NCBI RefSeq assembly: GCF_036881825.1
Contig: NZ_JBAJMW010000008.1
Coordinates: forward strand, 62,001-126,000
Source of the DNA: Tersicoccus mangrovi
Lineage (GTDB): Bacteria; Actinomycetota; Actinomycetes; Actinomycetales; Micrococcaceae
Reading direction: 5' to 3'
DNA length: 64,000 nucleotides
In this document: piece after piece, positions 1 through 8,713 of the stretch
Numbering within the stretch: the first letter of the stretch is position 1
Layout: every line of letters starts with the position of its first letter
Translations under genes and position numbers: made by a program
Notes under the pieces: model-generated
Told to the model about the DNA's origin: nothing
What the model saw: the letters and a program-made list of their open reading frames with translations, nothing else
Database searches by the model: none

Positions 1-1488
1 TCGAACGCGATCTCGTTCTACCCGGCGGCCTGGCACGACATCATCTCCGTGCTCAACAGCGCCCTGCCGATCGACGGCATCGTCGCGACCAACCTCGGCA
101 ACGTGGTGATCGGCGCGCTCGTGTGGCCGGCCACCTCCGTGCTGCTCACCCGCACGCTGTTCGGCTTCCGCCCGCTGCTGCTCATCGCCACGGGCGTGCT
201 CGCCACGGGATTCGGGATCTTCCCGTACCTGCTCGTCGATTTCGGGGTGCTCTACCCCAACTTCCTCGGCCTCGTGCTGCTGCCCGCGGTGCTCGCCGTC
301 ATCGCCCACCTGCTGCGGCTGAGCACCAACCTGACGCGCCGACCGGTCCGGGACCTGGCCCTCGCCGTGGCCGGCCTGACCGCGCTCATGCTGGCCCATC
401 CGAGCGTCGGCCTCACGCTCCTCGCCGTCGCGTTCCCGTTCGTGCTCGTCTGGTCGCTCCGACTGACCTGGCGCCTCCCGCTGCGGGTGGCGGCCCTGCG
501 GCTGCTCGCCGGGCTCGTGGTGCCCGCGGTTTACGTCGCGGTGGTGGGCGTCGCGTGGATCAGCTTCCGCCCCTCCAAGCTCGCCTCGTTCTGGCCGCCG
601 CTCGGCAGTGTCGGCCAGGCCTGGGGGGAGGCCGTCACCAGCTCACCGCTCGGCCGGCCGGTGCCGCTGCTGATCGCCGTGCTCACCGTGCTCGGCGTCG
701 CCGCGATCGTGCGCTGGCGCAGCCTGCCCGGCTACTGCCTGCTCGCGGCGACCGGGATCACCATGTGGTTCTACGTCGTCTCCGCCGGGTTCGCGAAGGA
801 CGACGTGCGGGACCTCATCACGCGGGTCTGGTACAACGACTCCTACCGCACCGCCGCCCAGCTGGCCATCACGACCCTGCCCGTCGCCGCCTGCGGAGCC
901 GCGTGGCTCGCGGGCGCGATCTGGTCCTGGTTCAGCAGGCGGTGGGCGGCCGGCTCACGCCGGCGCACGACGGCGAGCGCGCTCGTCGGCACCGCCGTCG
1001 CCGTCCTCGCCCTGTTCCTCGGCACCTCCGACGCCTCCGTCACGGACGAGCAGAGTCACGCGACGGACATGTACCGGCTCGACGACCAGTCGCAGCTGCT
1101 GACGGCGGACGAGGAGGCCGTGCTCGAACGGCTCCCGCGGACCACCCCGGCCGACGCCGTGATCGCCGGTGTCCCCGGCAACGGCAGTGCCCTGGCCTAT
1201 GCGATCGGTGACCGGATGAGCCTGCTGATGACGGCGTCCGCGACGCCGGCGGCGGGCGACGAGTCGGTGCTCTACACGCAGCTGGGAAGGATCAGCACGG
1301 ACCCGGCGGTCTGCACCGCGGCACGCAGGCTGAAGGTGACCCATGTGCTGGACTTCGGTACGCAGGAGATCAACAAGATGATCCACACCTACCCGGGCTT
1401 CGTGAACCTCGCGAAGAACCCGGGAGTGACCCTGGTCGACTCGCAGGGTCAGGCCAAGCTGTACGAGCTCAGCGCTTGCGACCGGTAG
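1..1488 (+). CDS. DUF6541-like multispanning membrane protein (5' end missing)
   Basis: The reading frame is open from base 1, so the true start lies left of the window; 495 residues are visible. The protein is very hydrophobic, with about eight to ten membrane segments across residues 10-330. A soluble C-terminal part of about 150 residues follows, probably outside the cell, as in actinobacterial DUF6541 / GT-C-like membrane proteins. The first residues (SNAISFYPAAWHD) resemble the loop motif of that family. The stop overlaps the tail of the converging DUF2304 gene by 20 bp. Its place at the edge of a glycan locus suggests a role in cell-envelope glycosylation, possibly as a lipid-linked sugar transferase, but no catalytic residue can be assigned. 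The family call rests on recall of sequence character. Confidence 0.75.
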   Translation, partial: SNAISFYPAAWHDIISVLNSALPIDGIVATNLGNVVIGALVWPATSVLLTRTLFGFRPLLLIATGVLATGFGIFPYLLVDFGVLYPNFLGLVLLPAVLAVIAHLLRLSTNLTRRPVRDLALAVAGLTALMLAHPSVGLTLLAVAFPFVLVWSLRLTWRLPLRVAALRLLAGLVVPAVYVAVVGVAWISFRPSKLASFWPPLGSVGQAWGEAVTSSPLGRPVPLLIAVLTVLGVAAIVRWRSLPGYCLLAATGITMWFYVVSAGFAKDDVRDLITRVWYNDSYRTAAQLAITTLPVAACGAAWLAGAIWSWFSRRWAAGSRRRTTASALVGTAVAVLALFLGTSDASVTDEQSHATDMYRLDDQSQLLTADEEAVLERLPRTTPADAVIAGVPGNGSALAYAIGDRMSLLMTASATPAAGDESVLYTQLGRISTDPAVCTAARRLKVTHVLDFGTQEINKMIHTYPGFVNLAKNPGVTLVDSQGQAKLYELSACDR

Positions 1489-1843
1489 TCCGGCCCTCCG
1501 CGAAGTCCTCCGGCGAGACGACCTCGTCGATCGCGATACGACGCGCGAGCTGCGTGACGGTCGACTCCATGTGCCGGAACCGCTGGAAGCTCGTGGCCAT
1601 GTACACGAGGAAGCTGACGATCAGCGCGTAGAGCACCAGGTCGGTGCCGCGGCCGATGCCGAGCAGGCGCGCCAGCCGGGTCAGCAGCTCGGGGAACACC
1701 ACCGAGAAGGCCGCCACGAGGGCGAAGAGCAGAAGCAGGATGCGGCGGATGGCGAGGTGCCGGGCGTTGATCCCGCCACGCATGAGCGCGACGGACATCC
1801 CGATCACCGCGAGGACGAGGGCTATCTGGACGAAGATCTGCAT
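1469..1843 (-). CDS. DUF2304 domain membrane protein
   Basis: A 124-residue protein with three hydrophobic segments (about residues 3-20, 30-50 and 66-85) and a basic, charged C-terminal tail, the usual layout and length of DUF2304. Members commonly sit directly beside a polyprenol-phosphate glycosyltransferase, as here with the GT2 gene starting at 2545, and are thought to help that enzyme at the membrane. An AGGTGA-like ribosome site precedes the ATG. The gene's 3' end overlaps the converging DUF6541 gene over 1469-1488, so the two mRNAs would be complementary at their ends. The function is inferred from context only. Confidence 0.8.
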   Translation of the reverse strand: MQIFVQIALVLAVIGMSVALMRGGINARHLAIRRILLLLFALVAAFSVVFPELLTRLARLLGIGRGTDLVLYALIVSFLVYMATSFQRFRHMESTVTQLARRIAIDEVVSPEDFAEGRTTGRKR

Positions 1844-1879
1844 GATGTCACCTGTATCCGCATGTCACCGGAGCGCCTG

Positions 1880-2545
1880 TCACCGGAAGAAGAGGTCGGC
1901 CAGGATGTTGACCGAGTTGAGAAGGGACTGCCCCTTGGCCTTCGAGTAGTCGGTGTAGACGATCTCCACCGGCTGCTCCTCCCAGCGCACGTTCATGGCG
2001 GCCACCTGGTGGATGAGCTCGGAGGCGTGCGCCATCCGGTTCTGCTGCAGATCCAACCGTCGCGCCGCCCCGGGCGCGAACGCCCGCAGCCCGTTGTGCG
2101 CGTCGGTCAGGTCCATGCCGGTGCTCATCCGGGACTGGATCGCGGCGGTGCGCAGCACGATCCGCTTGGCCGTGGAGAGCTTGGTGCGCTTGTCGAGGAA
2201 CCGTGAGCCGAGGACGACGTCGACCTCGCCGCTGTGGATCCGCTCGGCCATCCGCAGCGCGTCCTGCACCCGGTGCTGGCCGTCCGCGTCGAACGTGATG
2301 ACGCAGTCCAGCTCGGGGTCCTGCGAGGCGTAGGTGATGCCGGTCTGCAGGGCTGCGCCCTGACCGAGGTTGACCGGGTGCTTGACGACGACGGCGCCGG
2401 CCTTGCGGGCCACGCGCACGGAGTCGTCCGAACTACCGTCGTCGACGCAGACGACGAACGGGAACTGCTCGTGCAGTCCCTCGATGACCCTGCCGACCAC
2501 CGATTCCTCGTTGTACATGGGGATGACGATCCAGGTCCGGCTCAC
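1880..2545 (-). CDS. Family 2 glycosyltransferase, polyprenol-phosphate type
   Basis: A 221-residue GT-A enzyme. PMYNEE (residues 9-14) and DDGSSDDS (35-42) form the nucleotide-sugar fold start, and DADGQH (86-91) is the metal-binding motif typical of DPM1-like transferases that move a sugar from a nucleotide to polyprenyl phosphate. No membrane segment is present, and the partner DUF2304 protein downstream may supply the anchor. The start is a GTG. A GATACT hexamer lies exactly 6 nt upstream and no Shine-Dalgarno sequence is seen, which suggests a leaderless mRNA. The GT4-type GlfT2-like and ABC-export genes of the same locus would be the downstream users of such lipid-linked sugars. The donor sugar cannot be told. 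Confidence 0.85.
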   Translation of the reverse strand: MSRTWIVIPMYNEESVVGRVIEGLHEQFPFVVCVDDGSSDDSVRVARKAGAVVVKHPVNLGQGAALQTGITYASQDPELDCVITFDADGQHRVQDALRMAERIHSGEVDVVLGSRFLDKRTKLSTAKRIVLRTAAIQSRMSTGMDLTDAHNGLRAFAPGAARRLDLQQNRMAHASELIHQVAAMNVRWEEQPVEIVYTDYSKAKGQSLLNSVNILADLFFR

Positions 2546-2551
2546 CGCCCA

Positions 2552-2557
2552 AGTATC
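2552..2557 (-). promoter_or_regulatory. Candidate -10 box of a leaderless GT2 mRNA
   Basis: On the minus strand GATACT is followed by 6 nt and then the GTG start at 2545. It fits the spacing seen at several other starts in this window. No convincing -35 box is visible. Confidence 0.35.
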
Positions 2558-2569
2558 CCACAGGGGAGG

Positions 2570-3700
2570 TCAGCGACGGTCGAGGACGAGCCGTACGCCG
2601 TGCCGCAGGGCGCTCTCCCGGCCGAGACTGCGCAGCGGGTTCGCGGTGAGGTGACGGCCGACCGGCCCGGCGCTCTGGCGTGCTGCGAGCGCCGTGAGGA
2701 AGGTGTCCCGATCGTCCGCGGCCGCGCACGCGGCGGCGAACAACCGCTGGTCAGCGGCGGGCAGCGACGTCTCGACCGCGGGATTGAGCTCGCGCAGCCG
2801 GCGGGCGAAGGACTGCACGGCGTCCCGGTCCTCGTCCGGCCACGACCAGGCGGTCCCCCGCCGCCGGAGGGCGCCGAGGAGATTGGTCCGCGTGAGCTTC
2901 GTCGCGATCGCCCGGCGCGCCGGATCCCCGATCGAGGCCAGCCACGCCGGGTCCAGCCGCTCGGGGGCGAGGAACTCCTCGGCCAGCGGCAGCACGTCAT
3001 GGGTCACGCGTACCTCCGCGTCGTCGCACAGGACGTACTTCGGGCCGCGGGCGGGGAACTCGGTGCGCGCCCCGGAGAAGGCGAGCCGCAGCCCCGGTTC
3101 GAGGTCCTCCCCCGTGCGCAGCCCCTCCGTGTACCGGAACCCGGCGGCCCGCGCCGTCGCCGTCCGCCACATCCCGCGCGGCGCGGTCGAGTAGGCCAGC
3201 CCGTCCTTGACCGGGTCGAGCCGGTGCCGGCGTCCGAACCGGGACCACGGAGTGGGCAGCAGGCCGCCGTTCTGGTGCCGCACGGGGGCGACGACGACGT
3301 CCGCCTCCTGCTCGGTCAGCACGCGGTACCAGTGGTCGACGGCACCGGGCTCGAGATAGTCGTCCGAGTCCAGGACCGCGGTGAACGTGGCCTCGACGGC
3401 GTCCAGGCCACGGTTCTTGGGTCCCGCGGGCGACCGCACCCCGTCCCGGTACTCGAGGTAGCGCAGCCCGGTCGACGGGCTCAGGCCGGTGGCCTCCTCG
3501 ACCTTCCTCGCGCTGATGTCGTGGCAGACGACCGTGACCCGCACGGCCCCGGGCACCATCGTCGAGGCGCAGGACTCGATGGCCCGGGCCACGGGCCGGT
3601 CGACGTCGTGGACCGCGATGACGACGTCGACGACGGGCGTCGCGGCGGCAGTACCGGCGGTGGTCTCTGCGGTGGTCTCTGCGGGGTTCTCGGAAGGCAC
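2570..3700 (-). CDS. Family 2 glycosyltransferase
   Basis: A 376-residue protein with a Thr/Ala-rich start (residues 5-21), then a GT-A domain: VVIAVHD (26-32) and the metal-binding DSDD (111-114). The C-terminal 200 residues resemble other GT2 enzymes of surface polysaccharide loci, with no membrane segment. It ends 24 nt before the next GT2 gene (start 2545), so the two are probably cotranscribed. The start is GTG at 3700. A TAGGAT hexamer lies exactly 6 nt upstream and no ribosome site is present, so the mRNA is probably leaderless. Only 33 bp separate it from the divergent flippase gene. Acceptor and donor are unknown. Confidence 0.85.
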   Translation of the reverse strand: MPSENPAETTAETTAGTAAATPVVDVVIAVHDVDRPVARAIESCASTMVPGAVRVTVVCHDISARKVEEATGLSPSTGLRYLEYRDGVRSPAGPKNRGLDAVEATFTAVLDSDDYLEPGAVDHWYRVLTEQEADVVVAPVRHQNGGLLPTPWSRFGRRHRLDPVKDGLAYSTAPRGMWRTATARAAGFRYTEGLRTGEDLEPGLRLAFSGARTEFPARGPKYVLCDDAEVRVTHDVLPLAEEFLAPERLDPAWLASIGDPARRAIATKLTRTNLLGALRRRGTAWSWPDEDRDAVQSFARRLRELNPAVETSLPAADQRLFAAACAAADDRDTFLTALAARQSAGPVGRHLTANPLRSLGRESALRHGVRLVLDRR

Positions 3701-3706
3701 GTCCGC

Positions 3707-3727
3707 ATCCTACGGCGGCGATACGAT
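3707..3727. promoter_or_regulatory. Back-to-back leaderless promoters for the GT2 and flippase genes
   Basis: In the 33-bp gap between starts, TAGGAT on the minus strand (3712-3707) sits 6 nt before the GTG at 3700, and TACGAT on the plus strand (3722-3727) sits 6 nt before the ATG at 3734. The two hexamers are 9 bp apart. The polymerase footprint of each promoter would therefore cover the other, and their -35 regions would fall inside or at the edge of the opposite gene. Confidence 0.55.
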
Positions 3728-3733
3728 GAGCGG

Positions 3734-5212
3734 ATGCCCTCGCTGTTCCGTCGTACCGACGTGTCCCAGTCCAGCGCCCGCAGCATGGCGTCGCGCTGGG
3801 CGTTCGGGCTGATGGGCAGCCTGTCCCAGGGCCTCACCCGCTTCCTCTACAGCGTGCTGATCGGTCGCGTGCTCGGCGCGGCGACCCTGGCGAGCGTCAA
3901 CTCGGCGCTCTCCCTCGCCCTGTTCCTCAGCCTCCTGTGGCCGACGTCGGCCGGTCAGGCCGCCACCCGCTTCGTCGCCCAGTTGCGCGGCGAGGGCCGG
4001 CCCGAGCAGGCGCAGGCCGTGGCCAACCACCTGGGCCGGCGCATGCTCGTGACGTCGCTGCTGCTGGGCGTTGCCACGGTGCTCGGCGCCGTCGTCGTCC
4101 TCCATCTGGACGTCAGCACCGCGATCTGCGCCGGCATCCTGCTGCTCGGCTACGCGGGTTGGTCCTTCACCCGCGGCGTGCAGTACGGGGCGGGGCAGAT
4201 CGCGCGGGCCGCCGTCTGGGACGTCGCCGGCTCGGTCGCCGCCCTCGTCATGCTGGTGGCCGTGCTCGTGTTCCGGGCCGAGCCGATCCTCCTGCTGCCG
4301 CTGGCGCTGGGCTACGGCGCGTACGCCGTCATCTGCTGGCCGGCGCCCTCGACCACCCCCGTCGACCCCGAGCTGCTCGCGCCGATGCGCCGGTTCCTCG
4401 GCTACGGGGTGCTCGGCACGCTCTCGAGCACGGGTCTGCTGCAGCTGTCCATGGTCAGCGCCCAGCTCGCCGGGTCCGCCAATACCGCCGGTCTCTACGC
4501 CGCGGCTCTGAGCCTCGCCACCCCGGCCACGATGATCGCCCGCACGGGCAGCCAGGTCCTCTTCCCCTCGATGGCGGAGGCGGGCGGCCGGCAGGACGCG
4601 ACGTCCATGCGCCGCCAGACCGACCTCGTCACGCGCGGCCTGACGGTCTCGATGCTCGCCGTGTTCGGGGCGCTGGCGCTGGCCAGCCCGCTCGTCGTGC
4701 GCGTGCTCTACGGGGAGCGCTTCGCCGGCACGCAGGACATCCTGCCCATCCTGCTGCTCGCCGTGATGTTCACGACGCTGCCCGTGGGCGCCGTCAACCG
4801 GCTCAACGCCACGGGGGTGCGGGGCGCCCGCTTCATCTCCCTCGTGGCCGCCGGCGGGCTCGTGCTCGCCGTCGTGCTGTGGATCGTCCTGGGGCCCGTG
4901 CTCGGCGTCATCGGCGTGGCCGTCGGCTACCTCACGGCGTCCACCCTCACCTCGCTCGGCCCCATCCTGCGGTGCTGGCGGGAGGACCGTCAGCAGTGGG
5001 GCGGCGTCGTGCTGCGCCTGCTGGTGGGCCTCGCGCTCATCGTCGGCGGCGTCGTCTGGTCGACCGCCGTCCGGCCGCCGCTGTGGACCGGCGTCGTGCT
5101 GGCCGTCGGCTTCGTGCTGGTGTGGGCGCTGATCAACATCCGCGACATCACGCGCCTGCGGTCCGCGCGGGGCGGCGCCCCCGTGCCGGACTCCACGCCG
5201 GCGCAGCCGTGA
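3734..5212 (+). CDS. Polysaccharide flippase (MOP / Wzx-like)
   Basis: A 492-residue integral membrane protein with about 14 hydrophobic segments, as in MOP-superfamily flippases that move lipid-linked oligosaccharides across the membrane. The family is recognised from the N-terminal positively charged stretch, the SRWAFGLMGSLSQG-type first helix and the paired helices around residues 220-330. The ATG at 3734 is chosen because a TACGAT -10 lies 6 nt upstream; a longer in-frame extension to 2234 is only an open shadow of the GT2 gene on the other strand. The 3' end overlaps the converging GT4 gene by 65 bp. The locus also has an ABC exporter, so two export routes may coexist. Confidence 0.85.
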   Translation: MPSLFRRTDVSQSSARSMASRWAFGLMGSLSQGLTRFLYSVLIGRVLGAATLASVNSALSLALFLSLLWPTSAGQAATRFVAQLRGEGRPEQAQAVANHLGRRMLVTSLLLGVATVLGAVVVLHLDVSTAICAGILLLGYAGWSFTRGVQYGAGQIARAAVWDVAGSVAALVMLVAVLVFRAEPILLLPLALGYGAYAVICWPAPSTTPVDPELLAPMRRFLGYGVLGTLSSTGLLQLSMVSAQLAGSANTAGLYAAALSLATPATMIARTGSQVLFPSMAEAGGRQDATSMRRQTDLVTRGLTVSMLAVFGALALASPLVVRVLYGERFAGTQDILPILLLAVMFTTLPVGAVNRLNATGVRGARFISLVAAGGLVLAVVLWIVLGPVLGVIGVAVGYLTASTLTSLGPILRCWREDRQQWGGVVLRLLVGLALIVGGVVWSTAVRPPLWTGVVLAVGFVLVWALINIRDITRLRSARGGAPVPDSTPAQP

Positions 5213-6314
5213 CCTGCGCGTAGATCTCCGCCAGCTCCTCGCAGCTGCGGGCGAGGCTGCGCTGTCCGCGCACGAACGCGACGGCGCTGCGGCGTCGCCG
5301 CGAGGCAGTCTCGGCCGAGCTCGTCAGCACCTCCGTCACGGCGGCGGCGAACTGGTCGACGGCTCCCTCGTCCACCAGTTGCCCGCCCTCGGGGTCGACC
5401 ATCTCGGGCACTCCCCCGCAGCGGGTGGCGACCACCGGGGTGCCGCACGCCTGCGCCTCGAGCCCGACGAGGCCCGCGGACTCCCCGCGCCCCTCGATGG
5501 TCCGGCTCGGCACCACCTGCACATCGGCGCGCTGCATCCATGAGCGCACCCCGGCGCGGTCGGTCGGGCCGGTCAGCCGGATGTGCGGGTGCTCGGCCGC
5601 GGCCCGTTCCAGCTCGGCCCGCAGGGGTCCCTGCCCGACGACGACGAAGTCGTGCGCGTGGTCCCGCGCCACCCGGATGGACGCGGCCACCGCGTCGCGG
5701 ATGCCCTTCTGCTCGTTCAGCGCCCCCGTGAAGAGGACGATCGGGCGCTCGTTCTCGGCCCGGTCCGGTGCCGGGGTGAAGACGTCGGTGTCCACGCCCT
5801 GGTAGTGGATCTGCAGGCGGGCCGGGTCGAAGCCGGCGCGCACCGCGTTGTCGGCGAGGTACCGGCTGACCGCGAGCGTCCGCGTGCCGGCGCGGGCCAC
5901 GAGGTCGACGTTGCGGTCGTGCCACCGCGCCATCGCGGTCGTCGCGCTGCCGAGCCGGGCGAACACGTCCGCGCCGTGGATCGTGGTGACGAGCGGGACG
6001 TCGAGCCGGCGCGCGGCACGCTCCGCGGGAACCGACCACGTGGCGAAGTGCTGGTGCACGACGTCGGGATGCCACGCGACGACCGCGCGCACCATGGCCG
6101 GCATGAACGCCGGGATCAACCGCTCCCGCTGGGCGAAGGGACGGCCGTGGAAGGGCACCAGCTCCGTGACGGGTACGTGCATACCGGGGTCGGTGACCTC
6201 GGCGGCGAGGGCGAAGACCCGCCAGTCGTACTCGTCGCGCATCCGCTCGGCGTGGGCCACGGCGAAGTACGTCGGCGGCACCAGCAGCGTGCTCTTGGTC
6301 AGGGCGATGCGCAT
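5148..6314 (-). CDS. Family 4 glycosyltransferase (GT-B)
   Basis: A 388-residue retaining glycosyltransferase. The N-terminal Rossmann half has HQHFATW and TIHGADVF. The C-terminal half has ALNEQKGI and the nucleotide-binding EGRGESAGLVGLEAQACGTP segment with the E-x7-E spacing. It resembles WcaL/Epe-type enzymes of extracellular polysaccharide synthesis. A TAGGCT hexamer lies 8 nt before the ATG and no Shine-Dalgarno sequence is seen. The last 22 codons overlap the end of the flippase gene on the opposite strand, so one of the two tails may be dispensable. Donor and acceptor are not predictable. Confidence 0.88.
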   Translation of the reverse strand: MRIALTKSTLLVPPTYFAVAHAERMRDEYDWRVFALAAEVTDPGMHVPVTELVPFHGRPFAQRERLIPAFMPAMVRAVVAWHPDVVHQHFATWSVPAERAARRLDVPLVTTIHGADVFARLGSATTAMARWHDRNVDLVARAGTRTLAVSRYLADNAVRAGFDPARLQIHYQGVDTDVFTPAPDRAENERPIVLFTGALNEQKGIRDAVAASIRVARDHAHDFVVVGQGPLRAELERAAAEHPHIRLTGPTDRAGVRSWMQRADVQVVPSRTIEGRGESAGLVGLEAQACGTPVVATRCGGVPEMVDPEGGQLVDEGAVDQFAAAVTEVLTSSAETASRRRRSAVAFVRGQRSLARSCEELAEIYAQVTAAPAWSPARGRRPARTAGA

Positions 6315-6322
6315 GGGAGACG

Positions 6323-6349
6323 AGCCTACCGGCCCCCGCTGGGTACACT
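6323..6349. promoter_or_regulatory. Divergent -10 boxes between two GT4 genes
   Basis: On the minus strand TAGGCT (6328-6323) stands 8 nt before the ATG at 6314, giving a near-leaderless start. On the plus strand TACACT (6344-6349) would start an mRNA with a leader of about 40 nt before the ATG at 6398. No clear -35 boxes are visible. Confidence 0.4.
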
Positions 6350-6397
6350 TGGCGTGCTCCGCCTCCCCTCCGTCGACGCGAAAGGCCCTCCCGGCCC

Positions 6398-7579
6398 ATG
6401 CCCCGCATCCTGTGCCTCTCCTTCTCCGACATCCGCTCCGATTCGCGGGTGCTGCGTCAGGTGGGAGTGCTCGCGGAGTTCGGCGAGGTGACCACGCTCT
6501 GCTACGGCGACCGTCCGGACCCGGCGACCGAGCACCTGCAGATCGACGAGTCGCTCCCCTCCCTGCCGCAGACCCCGAGCGGCGTGCTGCGCCTCGGACT
6601 GCGCCGGTACCGCTCCCTCGAACTGGCGGCCCCGGCCGTCGCCGCCGCCTACCGCCTCGCCCGGGGCAAGCGGTTCGACCTGATCGTCGCCAACGAGGCC
6701 CGGGCGGTCCCGCTCGCCCTGCGCCTGTCGGCCGAGCTCGAGGCGTCCACCGGGCGCGGGAGCGTGCCCGTGTGGGGCGACCTGCACGAGTGGGCGCCCG
6801 AGGAACGCGTCCACGTCCTGTCGTGGCGCCTGCTGATCAAGCCGTTCATGACCGACGTGTGCCGCCGGTACCTGCCGCGGCTCGACGCCGTCACCGCCGT
6901 CAACGAGCCCATCGCCCAGCTGTACCGCGAGCGGTTCGGCATCGCGTGCGACGTCGTGCGCAACGCCGGCCCCTACCAGCAGCTCACCCCGTCCGCGCCC
7001 GCGCAGGACATCAGGCTCGTGCACAGCGGCGGGGCCGTCCCGGGACGCAACCTCGAGGGAACCATCGACGCGGCGATCGCCCTCGGTGAGGGCTACACGC
7101 TCGACCTCTACCTCGTGAAGGCGCGCGACGGCGGGAAGTACTGGAACGAGCTGAAGGAGCGGGCCTCCACCTCGGACCGGATCACCTTCCACGACGCCGT
7201 CGCCCCCGCGGACCTGGCCCGCACCCTGAACCAGTACGACGTCGGGATCTTCAGCCTGCCGCCCCGCACGGTCAACCACCGGTTCATGCTGCCCAACAAG
7301 TTCTTCGACTTCGTCCAGGCGCGGCTCGCCGTGGTGTTCGGCCCCTCCCCCGTCACGACGGAACTGATCGAGCAGCACGCTCTCGGCGCGGTGGCCGCGG
7401 ACTTCTCCACGGAGAGTCTCGTCCGCGCTGTCCAGAGCCTGTCCCGCGAGCAGATCCAGACCTGCAAGCAGCACGCCGACGCGGCCGCGCGCGAGCTGTC
7501 CTCGGAGCGTGAGGAAGAGGTGGAGCGGACCATCCTGCGCCGCCTGCTGCCCGCGTCGTCCGACCGCTCCCAGGCGTGA
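6398..7579 (+). CDS. Family 4-like glycosyltransferase
   Basis: A 393-residue GT-B protein that begins MPRILCLSFSDIRSDSRVLRQ, the typical DxRVxRQ start of group 1 transferases that sense the acceptor in the N-terminal half. Residues 270-330 hold the nucleotide-sugar domain (PNKFFDFVQARLAVVFGP), where the usual glutamate position reads PNKFFDF. The gene is followed after 42 nt by the 2-epimerase gene, probably in one transcript. Its stop codon is the first of three copies of a 14-bp repeat. The sugar transferred is unknown; the neighbour suggests an N-acetylmannosamine-type residue, which is inference. Confidence 0.82.
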   Translation: MPRILCLSFSDIRSDSRVLRQVGVLAEFGEVTTLCYGDRPDPATEHLQIDESLPSLPQTPSGVLRLGLRRYRSLELAAPAVAAAYRLARGKRFDLIVANEARAVPLALRLSAELEASTGRGSVPVWGDLHEWAPEERVHVLSWRLLIKPFMTDVCRRYLPRLDAVTAVNEPIAQLYRERFGIACDVVRNAGPYQQLTPSAPAQDIRLVHSGGAVPGRNLEGTIDAAIALGEGYTLDLYLVKARDGGKYWNELKERASTSDRITFHDAVAPADLARTLNQYDVGIFSLPPRTVNHRFMLPNKFFDFVQARLAVVFGPSPVTTELIEQHALGAVAADFSTESLVRAVQSLSREQIQTCKQHADAAARELSSEREEEVERTILRRLLPASSDRSQA

Positions 7580-7610
7580 AGTACCAGGCGTGAACTACCA
7601 GGCGTGAAAC
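7571..7610 (+). repeat. 14-bp tandem repeat spanning a stop codon
   Basis: CAGGCGTGAAGTAC, CAGGCGTGAACTAC and CAGGCGTGAAAC follow one another at 7571, 7585 and 7599. Each copy carries a TGA; the first is the stop of the GT4 gene. The array separates that gene from the ribosome site of the 2-epimerase. Confidence 0.9.
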
Positions 7611-7621
7611 CGGAAGGAACC

Positions 7622-8683
7622 ATGAAGATCCTCAGCGTCGTCGGCGCTCGCCCCCAGTTCGTCAAGCTCGCCCCCATCGCCCGCGCGATGGAGGGCCGCG
7701 CCGAGCACGTCATCGTGCACACCGGCCAGCACTACGACGAGCTGATGAGCGACGTGTTCTTCCGCGACCTCGGCATCCCCGAGCCGGACGAGAACCTCGC
7801 CGTCGGCTCCGGCAAGCACGGCGCCCAGACCGGCGCGATGCTCGCCGGCCTCGAGGCCCTGTTCGAGAAGCACCAGCCCGACGTCGTGCTCGTCTACGGG
7901 GACACCAACTCGACGCTCGCCGCGGCCGTCGCCGCCGTCAAGATCCACATCCCGGTGGCCCACCTCGAGGCCGGTCTGCGGTCCTTCAACCGGCGGATGC
8001 CCGAGGAGCACAACCGGGTGCTCACCGATCACGCGGCGGACCTGCTGCTCGCGCCGACCCGGGTGGCGGTGGACCACCTCACGTCCGAGGGACTCGGTGA
8101 CCGCACGGTGCTCGTCGGCGACGTGATGACGGACGTGCTGTTCGCCGTCCGGGACCGCCTCGACGAGGACCCGCGGCCGCTGCCCGAGGGGCTCGTCGAG
8201 GGCGAGTATCACGTGGCGACGATCCACCGCCCGGACAACACGGACGACCCCGCCCGGCTCGTCGCGATCGTCGACAACCTGGCGAGCCTGAGCCGGCCGG
8301 TCCTGCTGCTCGCGCACCCCCGGCTGCGGAAGCTGGCCGACCAGCACGGCATCGACCTCTCGGCCGGCTCCATCACGGCGACGACGCCGCTGGCCTACCC
8401 GGCCCTCGTGGACGCCGTCCGCCGCAGCGCGGGCGTGGTGACCGACTCGGGCGGCCTGCAGAAGGAGGCGTTCCTGCTGCGGGTGCCGTGCACGACCATC
8501 CGCCCGGAGACCGAGTGGGTCGAGACGGTCGAGCTCGGCTGGAACGCGCTCGTCAGCGAGGACCTGACCGTCCTCGCGCAGACGGTCGAGCGGCCCGCTC
8601 CGGAGCCGACCGACGCGCAGCCCTACGGGGACGGCCACGCCGCCGAGCGCACGGTCGACGCGCTGCTGGCGCACAGACACTGA
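7622..8683 (+). CDS. wecB: UDP-N-acetylglucosamine 2-epimerase, non-hydrolysing (WecB/WbpI type)
   Basis: A 353-residue cytosolic enzyme that converts UDP-GlcNAc-type sugars to the manno form. The start KILSVVGARPQFVKLAPI is diagnostic for the family. GDTNSTLA (around residue 91), HLEAGLRS, PEEHNR and TDSGGLQKEA near the C-terminus are the conserved active-site blocks. The ATG at 7622 is preferred over GTG at 7604 because GGAAGGA lies a proper distance upstream and the family begins here. Together with the dehydrogenase, oxidoreductase, aminotransferase and acetyltransferase at 9940-15001 it could complete UDP-ManNAc3NAcA synthesis (WbpI step). Alternatively it makes plain UDP-ManNAc for UDP-ManNAcA. 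Confidence 0.93.
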   Translation: MKILSVVGARPQFVKLAPIARAMEGRAEHVIVHTGQHYDELMSDVFFRDLGIPEPDENLAVGSGKHGAQTGAMLAGLEALFEKHQPDVVLVYGDTNSTLAAAVAAVKIHIPVAHLEAGLRSFNRRMPEEHNRVLTDHAADLLLAPTRVAVDHLTSEGLGDRTVLVGDVMTDVLFAVRDRLDEDPRPLPEGLVEGEYHVATIHRPDNTDDPARLVAIVDNLASLSRPVLLLAHPRLRKLADQHGIDLSAGSITATTPLAYPALVDAVRRSAGVVTDSGGLQKEAFLLRVPCTTIRPETEWVETVELGWNALVSEDLTVLAQTVERPAPEPTDAQPYGDGHAAERTVDALLAHRH

Positions 8684-8713
8684 GCGCGCTCACCTGATCG
8701 ACCGCCCTGAACG

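Noticed and set aside
2234..3733. Long N-terminal extension of the flippase
   Set aside because: It is antisense to the two GT2 genes, and the flippase starts at 3734, after a -10 box.
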